Below, piece after piece: positions 11,602 through 22,636 of a stretch of DNA of 64,000 nucleotides. Below the pieces are notes generated by a model. The model was not told the origin of the DNA. It saw nothing but the letters and a program-made list of their open reading frames with translations, and searched no databases. This stretch comes from Paragorgia papillata (taxonomy: Eukaryota > Cnidaria > Anthozoa > Scleralcyonacea > Coralliidae): assembly GCA_035771165.1 (NCBI GenBank), contig JAWNZC010000265.1, positions 514,001-578,000 of the forward strand. Direction: 5' to 3'. The position numbers and the translations under genes are program-made. Every line of letters starts with the position of its first letter. Positions within the stretch are counted from its first letter, which is position 1.

Positions 11602-11716
11602 TGATGCAGGGATCGCATCACGTGACATTTTTTTGTCGGTTCTCAACATAATTTCAGAGAGCCTTTGAAGTTTGCCGACTAGCCTAACCATGTAGTTCTA
11701 CTAACTGTGCTTACAG
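11602..11716. repeat. Right end of the P-like element: subterminal repeat, TIR and TSD
   Basis: The subterminal repeat is 11602-11626, the terminal inverted repeat 11678-11709, and the CTTACAG target duplication 11710-11716. The TIR is the exact inverse of 6031-6062. Confidence 0.92.
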
Positions 11717-11807
11717 TAGGGGTGGAAGATGCCTAATGTTGGGGGGAACTAAGTTTGAGCCCATCAGAAGCTTTATTCAGGTCTGGTCACACTGACTATA
11801 GGCTAGG

Positions 11808-12016
11808 TAGCCTGGTACCCTGGCCCAATTTCAAAAGAAATATGGGCCAGGTAACCACTAATTTCATTCTCGCGTCATCAGGGCTAAATCCACTTATGAC
11901 GATTGCAGTTTTACTCATAGCCAATAAAAACGCGCGAAAATTCAACCAATAGGAAAGCAAAAGTCTTTAGTGGTTACCTGGCCCATATTCTTTGATTGGG
12001 CCAGGGTACCAGGCTA
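11808..12016. mobile_element. 209-bp MITE with 9-bp target duplication (TAGCCTGG family)
   Basis: The ends are TAGCCTGGTACCCTGGCCCA and its inverse. Each end also contains a small internal hairpin (CCTGGCCCA and TGGGCCAGG). The flanks are TAGGCTAGG at 11799-11807 and 12017-12025. A second copy of identical length lies at 45297-45505. Confidence 0.9.
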
Positions 12017-12025
12017 TAGGCTAGG

Positions 12026-12837
12026 CAGCAGACACGACTCACAGGGTGCTAACTTAGCTCCATACTGTCAGCAAAGTCTGGTTGAACTTCACTGCTCAAA
12101 ATTATGTCTTGAGGACAACATGATGTAAATTGAAAATATTTCACCAAGTTTTCTATACCCTCAACTGAAGCTAAAATGCAAGTTCCTGATGAACAAGGCA
12201 TTGATTTCATGTACGTTTCTTGAGTGAGAGTCCAAACTTTTGAATACTTCTGGGAGAGGTCTAAATATTGCAACAGTATGGACACCAATTGTAAACAAAC
12301 AACTGCTGTAAATTAATAAAGAACTTGAAAATATTTGATTAAAGACATGCTCATGTGACACAAAAGGCTCATTGTTAGCTGTCAAAAATACATCACCAGA
12401 AAACGATCGACTCACTGTATTGCAATTGATAATTTTTATTATCAGTTGAAACCATCTCAGGCACATCATTTAAATTCAATAATATATTTATACTGTATGC
12501 ATAAAAGGATATGTTTGCACGTTCATGTGCAAATACAACGATTCTGCTCTATATATTTGTACGTGATATCCACACGTAAATAGCGCTTGATCGAACTGTT
12601 GGTCAGTGCAAACACAATGGCTCCAATAAACAAAAAACAAGTAGCACTTTATCTGGCAAAAACCTGCACCAAACGTTATTTTTGAGGAAGCGATGTTCGA
12701 CCTTGTGAGCAAAACAAAATGGCGACCTTCGGCAAACTTTCGTTACTTTACGTAACATGTTCGTTAATCACGTGATTGCCACAAACAAACTAAATCAGAA
12801 CATTTTCGATAGCAATACGTCTTCGGACTACGTCCGA
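12026..12837. other. No gene recognised
   Basis: Only short overlapping frames without a recognisable domain. Nothing here supports a gene or a repeat. Confidence 0.5.
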
Positions 12838-13014
12838 GACGCAAAAACCGTGATAATCGAAAACTGATAAAAGTCATATAGTGCATGCGCTTGAGGAACT
12901 TTGAGCAAACTGAGAACCTTCAAAATCCGTATAAGCATTTGATTTGCTCTCTTTGCATTTTAATAGCCAATCAGAATAAATGCTTAATACTCAACCTGAT
13001 AAATTTTGCATTAA

Positions 13015-13817
13015 AGTGTCACTAAGACGAAAAATCGTCAGTCTTTTTCTGATATAATCATAAAGTAGATTTAAAATGAGGATGAACGGCGTTTGTGGTT
13101 TGTAAATATCTCATCTCGTTCAAGAGATATTCACGTTTTTGAAATATGCAAATTATATGGCTGATGACGTCATTTTCTCCAAACGAGCGAAATGAAAATC
13201 GTAAAATAAGGAATATCTCTGGAAATAAACAATAGAACGTGCTTAAACTTTGTATGCTTATAGTATCTAATAAAATACACTTCTCTGTGGAACTTTTGTG
13301 ATTGCCATGGTAAGCGCGTGCTCTCAGGTTACTCTAAACCTTAAAAAGGGAGTTATCATTTTTGCCTCATTGTTTAAAAATAGAAAGATTTAAACGTTTG
13401 AATTACAATGCCTACATAAGCTCTAATCGTCACATTTATTCGCTGGAGTAAACGCTACTTCATTGCTGATAAATAAGAAAATCTAATTTTATCATTGGAT
13501 GGGGCCAGGAACCAGCAGTTTCCACGAAAACAACTAAAGTTCCACAGTGAAACGTATTTTATTTAATACTATAAGCATGCAAAATTTAAGCATGTTCTAT
13601 TGTTTATTTCCACAGATATTCCTTATTTTACGATTTTCATTTCGCTCGTTTGGAGTAAATGACGTCATCAGCCATAAATTTGCATATTGCCAAAACGTGA
13701 ATATCTCTTGAACGAGATGAGATATTGACAAACCACAAACGCCGTTCACCCTCGTTTTAAATGTACTTTATGATAAGATAAAAAAAAAGACTGACGATTT
13801 TTCGTCTTAGTGACACT
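13015..13817. mobile_element. Foldback element B, TTAA-inserted, copy 1
   Basis: An 803-bp foldback with arms of nearly 400 bases. The ends are AGTGTCACTAAGACGAAAAA and its inverse, flanked by TTAA at 13011-13014 and 13818-13821. The related R2 copy has a single uninterrupted TTAA at 47710-47713. A TTAA target fits piggyBac or Kolobok elements. It encodes nothing. Confidence 0.92.
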
Positions 13818-14340
13818 TTAAAATTGCACTTTTTTCTTAGCCAATCAAAGTTGTGAACTTTTTCCATGTATTTTATTATGCAGCAAATGTCACACTTTTT
13901 AAGTGTTTATATTTTGCACCATTTTATTATGAATACATTTAAAAACGTTTAAGACTAATACAAGACTATCTCTATCTGATAATATAAAAGAAAACTCAAT
14001 GATTTTAATCCTAATTGTATTAATGTAAATCTACAGTTGTTGTCAGTTCAAGTTATAATAAAGAATTAAATTTCAGAGCTACAGTTACTTACATAAGATT
14101 AATTTAAACTATACAATACATCAGCATTACATCACATTAACTCCCACTTATTAACTGTACCGAAAAAGATGGCGGCATGTAAATTTAACCATAATTTGTT
14201 TCGCGTAGTAAGCATTGTTTCTTCGGGGAATTATTGAAAAATACGAGTGGAAAAAAATAAAGTTTGATGGAAAACGAGTTTTTGCCTACTTAATCCATGT
14301 TAATTAACATAATAAACATTATAATAGAATCAAGAATTAC

Positions 14341-14682
14341 CAAGTTTATTATTTATTGCTGATCTTTCGACCTGTTGACTCAGACCTTCATCAGAGCAAA
14401 TGCCAACATCGTGTTGACTCACGTAATATAAACAAAACAACTAAACAACCAGAATGACGTAAGAACACAATGGCGTAGTTACGTGCTTATACGTTTATTC
14501 TAAAATTAACTAAATGACATAATGGAATCCAGATTGTTGATCGAAGAGAGCTAACCAAGTTCTATTCAATGGCTGACTCTCCTGTGAAATCGTAGGATTT
14601 TTTTTAAAACTTTAATAGATTTGCTCTGATAAAGGTCTGAATCCACAGATCAAAAGCTAATCAATAAATAATAGACTTGTGT
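14341..14682. repeat. Inverted-repeat unit inside R2
   Basis: Arms of about 63 bases (left 14341-14403, right 14620-14682) share TATTATTTATTG and AGACCTT[C/T]ATCAGAGCAAAT. A second copy lies inside R2b at about 48216-48552. Confidence 0.75.
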
Positions 14683-17020
14683 TACCACAAATCGTTACGC
14701 TTCTGTTAAAATTTATCACCATGTAAACATTCAAATAATTAATAGTAAATATTGTTTTATTTGTTTTTTGAGATGCTCTAAGTTTACGAAATATTATGGT
14801 TAAATTACAGCCGCCATTTTCGATTAAAGAAACATAATAGTCAGAACTACATACATAAAAACGCACAAGATTTTACAGATCTGTAATCTTGTTGATATGT
14901 TGTGCAATTTTTGTTTGGGTGACTGACAGAATGTTTGTGTTTAATTATTAAGTCTATTCAGAGGTTGGCTTTTTGCAAAAAATAACGGGTAAAGGTTTTG
15001 ATTCTTAATAAAATCCACTCAAATTGATACAAAACCATTTTACTTTGTGGAAAAGAAATAATTTGACCGCAAAAGATATCCACAACTAAATTCTTTTAAG
15101 CAAGATGAAGCTGGGTGTTTATTTAGGTTTGCTAAAAGTTCAGAGCTGTTTCTCTAGTATAAACCAAAACCATGCTGTCGCTTTGCAAACCAGACTTTAG
15201 TCTTGATATATAGCGTTGTCGTTCTTTCATGTTTAACATTCAGTTTTCTGACGAGCGGCAGGCTTAGAGTAAAACTGTACATAATCCAATATCTGAAATA
15301 GAGTAAACTGAAGGTTGACAGTCAGAGTTTAAAATGGTTCCAGGACAGCTTTCGTCAAAATAGAACTTCTCAAAGTGTTGTTGTTTGACGGTTAATGTTA
15401 GCGGAGTTCAGGTATATGAAGGACCATGGGTTAAACATTCTTGAGATAATCTGTAGACAGTCAGAGTTAAGATAGTTCCAGATAAGTTTTGTTTAGATAT
15501 TCATCCTTAGTATACCACCATGAATCAATGATGATAAACTACAGGTGCGAACCAGATAAAGAATGTCTGAAAATATATTCCTGGTTGAAGATTTCAGTGC
15601 TGGTAACATAGAGATCAAAGTTTAATGCTTGTAGTTGATATTCAGTTGTCAGTTTACCGAATGCCAGTATTCGAGGTTTTCCAAATTAAAGAGATACACT
15701 TTGTAATGTTCAAGACGTTTGATTTCACTAGTAAAATAGTTCCAGTTATAATTCAAGGAATTGGGCTCAAATTTTTAGTCATTATTCCAACCATTTAGCA
15801 TGTTAATAATATAGATAAATAAAGCAACTGACAAGGCTGAAAACCAAAGTATGCAGAGGAACCATTCAGATACCATTACACCAACTTGTGGAAGTGGAAT
15901 CTTTGACTTCAGTTTCAAACAGATCAACCTTTAGCTTCATCATCAACAATAATTGTCATGGTTCAAGCTTTAAAATAGAATATATTCTTTATGTACTTTA
16001 TTTGTTGTCGTGGCCAAGGTTTTGAAACTCGTCGATATAACAATTTGGGTTTCCCTGAAGGCGTCAACTAAGCAGCAGAAAGCAGATTTAATTATCACCA
16101 CAATCGTCTCAAATAAGCGTTGTCTTCCTGGACCAATGGTGTTAGTTTGACTTTCTCTGTATTCAAGTACCACACAGTTTGTTTTATCTTTGGTGAAGTA
16201 ACCACTGGAAGATTCCAAAATCCCAACAATAATTTCCAAAGTTTAAGCAGCCTTGATTTGACTAGACAAACAGCTCGAATTATCTATATCACTCAAATGG
16301 AAACATTGTATTGTACAATTGCTTAAAACGTTAGACGCAGATATCTCAGTTCATGAAGTAATATTTAAAACATGACCAGCAGTGTTTTCTTATCAGATTT
16401 AAAACACGAGGCGAAAGCCGAGTATTTTAGATCTCATAAAACACATACTGCGAATGTTTTGAATAGCTTTAGAAACGACCCATTTGGTAAGTTCATTGGC
16501 GTAGTAATTTTGAAAAATAATGTTGTCTAAGACGAAAAAATCAAGGCTAAAGTTGATGTAAACCAGGAGGATTTTTTATCAGAAATAAAGCTACGGACTT
16601 AGTTAGATTTCTTTTGTGCTTTTTTCATGAATTATTAATGAGTTTTTAAAGAGAATATAACTTGAAACAAAATATGGCCAAGGAAAATTTCTGAAATTTT
16701 ATCAAGTTAACCCTTTACAGCCAAGACCATATGTTGTATTGTATAAAATCGTCTGGTTTTAGCCAGAAAAAAATCCTAAAGTTTTCAAGAAGCTGTGAAG
16801 GGTCAAGAATATAGTTTCTCAACCATTTACAATCATTGAGGATCTTTTTCTGTGCTAAAGACAATTCAACTGGTGTTAAGAAGAAAAGATAAATAGGGTT
16901 TTTGAAATGGCTAAGAGGCTGCAAAAGGTTAAGTATCCCATCACATAATTTTTAACAAAAAGCCAACCTCTGAATTTGATTTTCACAGTGACTAACATGC
17001 AGCTATTACTTGAGTTAACT

Positions 17021-18353
17021 TTGGCAAAGTTACATCACGAGAAATGTTTTTTACAAGTTGCAAACTTGGTTTATGGTATTCTATAGAGCGTGAAAACGTT
17101 GTATAATAATGATAAATATATGACCATTATAATTACTAAAAGCAGTGGCCTAGCTAGTTCAGAATCAGTTAAAAACATTTAAACACGAAATATTCATGCA
17201 CTTTTTTATATACAGCAGAGTACATTGTTGGTGTTTACGCCACTAATAACATTATTAATTTCACATGTGGATTATAAAACACATTTTTTTGAAAGTTTTT
17301 CGTCTATACAACATCTTCACACCATTTACTTTATAACGTTAGTCACCACCACTACGAACAGTCTTTCTCAAGACTACATTAACCTAGATGAACAACTTTC
17401 ACAAACACGTACTATAATAATACTATTATGTTCAAACCATTTACCGTTATGTAATTGTGTACATCAGAATTGTATAATTGTGATAACATATTCTATTAAC
17501 AAATTAGTTTTACAAAGTAACTAAATAAGATATACCGTTGACACACACTTTCAAAAGATTCTCACTTTACACTTATAATGGAGAAAACTCAAAACTAAAC
17601 TATTTGACTTTGCTAAATTACAATTTTGTTTTTATATGTTAACACTTTCACTGCATGCCACAGTCAACTTTTATTATCTTACTGGAATTCTAGTTTTCTA
17701 CCTTTTCACTTTGCTCTATCTAAAACACTGCACTTTACTTTTTTACACTCACCGAAAGAGTTAAGCCTTGCCAATTTTAATTATCAAAACTAAGTATTAC
17801 CAAGTATTTTATAACCAAACAATTAGATAGTACCATTTAAACTACAGTGATCTATTTGTGTTCCCCTCAGCTGTAGATATACACAAGATATATCTAGATT
17901 ACAACTATATCTCCTTTATTCATAGCTATAGGTAACTCAAGTGTAATGCAAGTCCTCTCATATATACAAAAAAGCTAATTATAAATTCCAATTCTAATAG
18001 TATATATAACTAACTATTTGAGGATCCTGTATAAGTGAAGGTCCAATCAGAGATATGCTCATAGTGTTTAACTAACAATAACAAACATAATATCAAAGAC
18101 AAACTATTGTTACGCAACATATCTGCAAATGATCAAAAATTATAATTATATTATGCAAAACGTGTAATAATATTATACAAAGAAAGAGCGTGTGTCTTTG
18201 TCTGCAAATGCTTAGATAACTCGCCTGTAAATTTTGAAAACTACTTAAGTTAAACGACCAGAATATGAGTATACGAGGAATGCTTCTTGTTAGATTCAAC
18301 TGCCGAAGATATATCCCTGAATATGCTAGAAACTTTGTATTATTAAGTGCTAA
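17021..18353. other. No gene recognised
   Basis: Very AT-rich DNA with short frames only and no supported feature. Confidence 0.5.
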
Positions 18354-18360
18354 GTCTACG

Positions 18361-18494
18361 ACAAAGTCGGTTTTCTTTGATCTATCGTGGAATATATATC
18401 ATGAATATCCCGAAAATCTGTGGTATAACCTATATACAGCACTCTTACCAATTACTTACGTCAAATTAATATCCCAAGAGAAAACCGACTTTGT
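18361..18494. mobile_element. Small MITE with ACAAAGTCGGTTTTCT ends
   Basis: The left end ACAAAGTCGGTTTTCT is the inverse of the right end AGAAAACCGACTTTGT, 134 bp in all. The same terminal motif (GAGTCGGTTTTCTTTG) occurs at 58024 and 58440, so it is a family. Confidence 0.65.
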
Positions 18495-19168
18495 TGGCTA
18501 ATAAGAAAGTTATACGTCCTTGGTTTATAAAACAACTAATTACCAAGGTCGGTTCAATAACCCTTACTTATAATATTAATTACATTATATTGTATGTAAC
18601 TTAGTATATCTTAAGACACACATATACCAACAAGATATTGTAAACTCTAAAGTGTTTTATCCTGAGTAAGTATTTACTCTATCTATTGTATAAATACGCT
18701 CTATAAACACAATGGGCCGCTGGTAGAAACGCTGTTTGACCGTTGTTGACGATGGTCAGGGTTTAAACGAGTTTTTAAAATACCTAGATATTAAGCGGTG
18801 AAAATGATAACTATATGTTAATCGACAATAAACTATTGTCTTTTGTTTTGCAATGTTGTGGTCGACGACGGTTAAATCCAAGGTTACATCTTGTTTAACT
18901 ACTCACTAAATCACCGTTTTTTGAAATGGACTAATTACGGATGCCTAAACTAATATCTTTATATTTATAGACAATTACACGTCTTCTGTCTTCGAGTCTT
19001 GAATTCTTATCATAGCCTATTTGTTTTCTGTTGCATCACCTATCAAATTGCTATCAGTTTGATCTTCTGTTTAGCTTTGCCATGTAATCTGCTTCTCAGA
19101 TCTAATTTTCATTTCATAAATACTTTAACTTTACCTTTTTCGTAATTTCAATCAATTCAAATATTCAA
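18495..19168. other. No gene recognised; 3' flank of TPR-CHAT gene 1
   Basis: AT-rich sequence downstream of the gene on the minus strand. I see no domain-bearing frame. Confidence 0.5.
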
Positions 19169-22100
19169 TCACAAGGTCATTTCGCGAGATTTTGTTTTAA
19201 TTTCTTCAATATCGTGCTTGGAAAACTTAACGTCTTCGCCGTAGATAGTAAATGGGGCCCAAACCTGTAGATCTCGGAAAAAAAGGTGTTGATGTTGTTG
19301 AAATATGTTCATTGTCCTTCGCAAAGCCTCACAAACCGACGTTTCGTTGCAAATTTCATCATAGAAATTTTTCATGAACAATTTTGAACCCTCATCATGA
19401 ATAGGCCAGAGTGTGGCAAGAACGGAGCGAGCACCGGCTGCAAGAAATGCGCGTGCTAGACCAACGACTCCTTCTGAAGAGACATTCCCTCTTCCTGTAT
19501 GACAACAACAGAGGACAACTAACCGGGCACTTATGGGAATTTCAATAATATCTTTTTCTCTTACAAGATACGATTCTTCTTTGGGTAAGCCTGGGCAAGT
19601 TGAATTAGGATTAGGAGCAAGAAAAATTTCACCATGTTCTCCCTCCCCATGTGCGGCAATGTGAATTATGCCAGCGTTTTGAATTAATTGTAAAACTCGT
19701 TGCTTTATCGCCTTGTCTTCTACTAAGGGTTTAGCGTCAAAAAGTGGTGCAAGACATTTCGCTTCAGCTGTGGCGTATGGGAGCGGTTCCGGTTCAAATT
19801 CTTCTCGACGAAAACTAACTTTGCCAATAGTTGGATTACCAACAAACAATGCAAAACCTAGACTAGCTTCATCTGATTGCTTCATGCTGGCATAAAGAGT
19901 GTGCAGAGATGGTGTAATTTGAATACTGTAATTTTGTGAGATCGAGGAACCGTTTTCATCTTTCAAAGCACAAAATGGCACAAAAAACAAAAAATTTGTC
20001 AGGAACGATAATCAATTTGTTTCCTTTAATAAACTGCTTGACAGGATTGATGAGTTTCTGAAACAATTCCTGTAAAATAAGAGTATGTTGTTCAATAGGA
20101 GGAGGTCTAGCCGGAGACCTCAGTTTGGCAACGTCAACAGCCAGATCATAACGTTGCACTACTTGCAGTACATTCTTGATTTTCGACTCAGAATCTTGGC
20201 GTGTGTTGGGAAGCAATATGCTTTCGCAAGACTGGGCCTTTTTGGAAAGTTTATTTTCGGATTTCTCTAATTTATAATCTTCTGATCCTTTATTAGAATC
20301 AATAAAATTCTCATTCAGTAACACCTGGCTCCATGGTATTTCCGCAATGTTGTGACGATCAGAAGTAGAATTTGAACTTAGTTTAACCAAGGAGGAATCA
20401 CGATTTAAATTAACGGAATAAGTCTGAAGCAACATTTTCAAAATGTCGAAAATAGAATTCTCGAGTGAAGTCAGATCATTAACTCGTCTCAAAACTATGT
20501 ATTTAATATCATGCACGCCATTTAAAACCCATATATAGAGAAACTTAGAAACAAAAGAGTAGAATATAATAGTGGACTTATTTTTCTTGAGCAGGATACC
20601 CTTCTCAATATTGTCTATTTCTAATTTCTCTTCATTTTTGTCGATATTTTTCCAGGTCTCACGTGTATAATTGACTATGTCATCAATCTCTGATTTCTTT
20701 CGCTTCTCGATAAAAGCATGCAGTGCCTTGGCCTTTCCAAGATCAATAACTAACAACGCGGCTTCAATGCGTTTTAACAAAACAAAACAATACATTAGAG
20801 TCACATATCGGTCAAAGTATTCACTAGTAAATGATATCTTATTTTTGTCAACATCCAAGTCGAATAAAATCTTATCATCACACATAACAGATCTCTTAAG
20901 AAATGACACACCGTTTTTTAAGTTGCTCACATCTTCCAGTTCGTGAGCTACAAAGACATACAGGGACAAGTAAGATACCCCTATGTTTCTTAAAGAAAGG
21001 GATTCCGAACTTCGATTACCAATTTCTACACTAATATTAAATGCTTCCTCACAACATTTTATACATCTTTCATACTGCCCCATCATATGATAAGATTTCC
21101 CTAAATTTACATTTACAGTTGCTATTCCTCGACGATCTCCGATTTCAGTGTTGATTGCTAGGCCTTTATTGTAATAGTGAATGGCTGTTTCATACTTCCC
21201 CATACTCAAGTAGACATTCCCCAAACATCCATTGTTCCTTGCTATTACTGACCGATCTCCTATTTCAGTGCTGATTTCTAGACCTTTATTGTAATAGTAA
21301 AGGGCTTTTTCATACTGCCCCATATTGAAATAGACATTCCCTAAATTTCCATTGACAATTGCTATTCCTGACCGATTTCCTATTTCAATGCTGATTTCTA
21401 GACCTTTATTGTAATAGTAAAGTGCTTTTTCATACTGCCCCATATTGAAATAGACATTCCCTAAATTTCCAATAGTACGTGCTATTCCTGACCGATCTCC
21501 TAATTCAGTGGAGATTGCTAGACCTTTACTGTAATAATCGATGGCTTTTTCATACTGCCCCAAACAAAAATAGCCATTCCCTAAATTTCCATTGTGATTT
21601 GCCATTCCTGACCGATCTCCTATTTCAGTGCTGATTGCTAAACCTTTATTGTAATAGTAATTGGCTTTTTCGTACTGCCCCAAACAACGATAGGCATTCC
21701 CTAAATTTCCATTGTTACTTGCTATTCCTGACCGATCTCCTATTTCAGTGCTGATTTCTAGACTTTTATTGCAATAGTCAATAGCTTTTTCATACCGCCC
21801 CAAACCACGATAGGCATTCCCTAAATATACACTGTTAGCTGCTATTCCTGACCGATCTCCTATTTCAATGCTGATTTCTAGACCTTTATTGTTATAGTGA
21901 ATAGCTTTTTTCATACTGCCCCATAGAACAATAGGCATTCCCTAAACTTCGATTCATAATTTCTATTCCTGACCGATCTCCTAATTCAGTGCTAATTGCT
22001 AGACTTTTATTATAATAGTCAATGGCTGTTTCATACTGCCCCAAAGAACAATAGCAAATCCCTAAATTTCCACTGTTACTTGCTATTCCTGACCGACATC

Positions 22101-22440
22101 CTATTTCAGTACTGATTGCCAAACCCTTATTGTAATAGTGAATAGCTTCTTTATACTCTGCCAAACGTAGATGCGCAATTCCTAATTTTAAGCAACAGTG
22201 TGCTTTGCCTGATTTGTCTTTAAGTTCATCTGCAATCTTTTCAGCTCTTAGGGTATATTCTATTGCTTTACTATAATGTGAAGTTTTAAGATATATTTCT
22301 GCAATTGCAAGAAGAATAGTCATTCTCAAACTCTTTTTCTCAACTGAATTACTTAATAATTTTTCGAGATCAAGATAGAACTTCAACATATCCAAAGATT
22401 CCCCATTTCCCACATCAAAACTTTCTTGAGTGGATGCCAT
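19169..22440 (-). CDS. TPR-CHAT protein, TTC28-like (gene 1; two apparent frameshifts)
   Basis: This encodes about 1,090 residues when read through two single-base shifts. The start MASTQESFDVGNGES at 22440 is shared with the second locus. About 11 tetratricopeptide repeats of 40 residues follow (pattern KAI.YYNKGL.IS.EIGDRSGIA.N.GNLGN.Y), then a linker, then a C-terminal CHAT domain. The CHAT domain keeps the expected His (AAHGE, codon 19649-19651) and Cys (CCCHTG, codon 19502-19504), the caspase-like dyad. TPR-CHAT proteins are probable proteases with a protein-binding TPR arm, abundant in cnidarians and distantly related to bacterial CHAT effectors. The first shift is in a T run at 21906-21911 (six T where neighbouring repeats have five); the second is in A runs at 19982-19994. 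Both are typical homopolymer errors, so the gene may be intact in life. Confidence 0.85.
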
Positions 22441-22636
22441 TTTTGTATACAGGCAAAGACGTTTTTAGCTGCAAAGAAGCAGAAATACATGAACAAAATC
22501 AGGTCGACAAACTGAGAACTACGTAATATGTATAGGTTAGTAATATGGAATAGCCGATAACTAACTGACTTTGTTCATTCATAATATAGATGATATCCAT
22601 TGTTTTTAGTATTACAGTTTTTAAAGCAATATAGTA

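Larger units (their letters stand above)
6031..11709. mobile_element. Complete P-like DNA transposon with two convergent genes
   Basis: The element is 5,679 bp long, bounded by perfect 32-bp inverted repeats and flanked by CTTACAG on both sides (6024-6030 and 11710-11716). It carries a THAP-domain P-type transposase gene on the plus strand and a C2H2 zinc-finger gene on the minus strand, tail to tail, with about 1 kb between their stops. P elements normally make 8-bp duplications; here only 7 bp match exactly. Perfect ends and two open genes suggest a recent insertion that may still be active. This is inferred from sequence integrity. Confidence 0.9.
12838..17020. repeat. Dispersed repeat R2, copy a (about 3.4 kb plus an insertion)
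   Basis: This block matches 47505-50910 in the same orientation along its whole length, allowing for small indels and the 803-bp foldback at 13015-13817, which the other copy lacks. Its first 150 bases (TGATAAAAGTCATATAGTGC and following) also occur near 3905 and 44130. No protein-coding frame is conserved between the copies, so it looks like a non-autonomous element or an old duplication. Confidence 0.85.

Noticed and set aside
14341..14403. Second hammerhead ribozyme on the minus strand (CTGATGAAGG...GTCGAAAGATC)
   Set aside because: Stem II needs G-U pairs and a bulge, and no 3' strand for stem III or cleavage triplet follows. Only the core words match.
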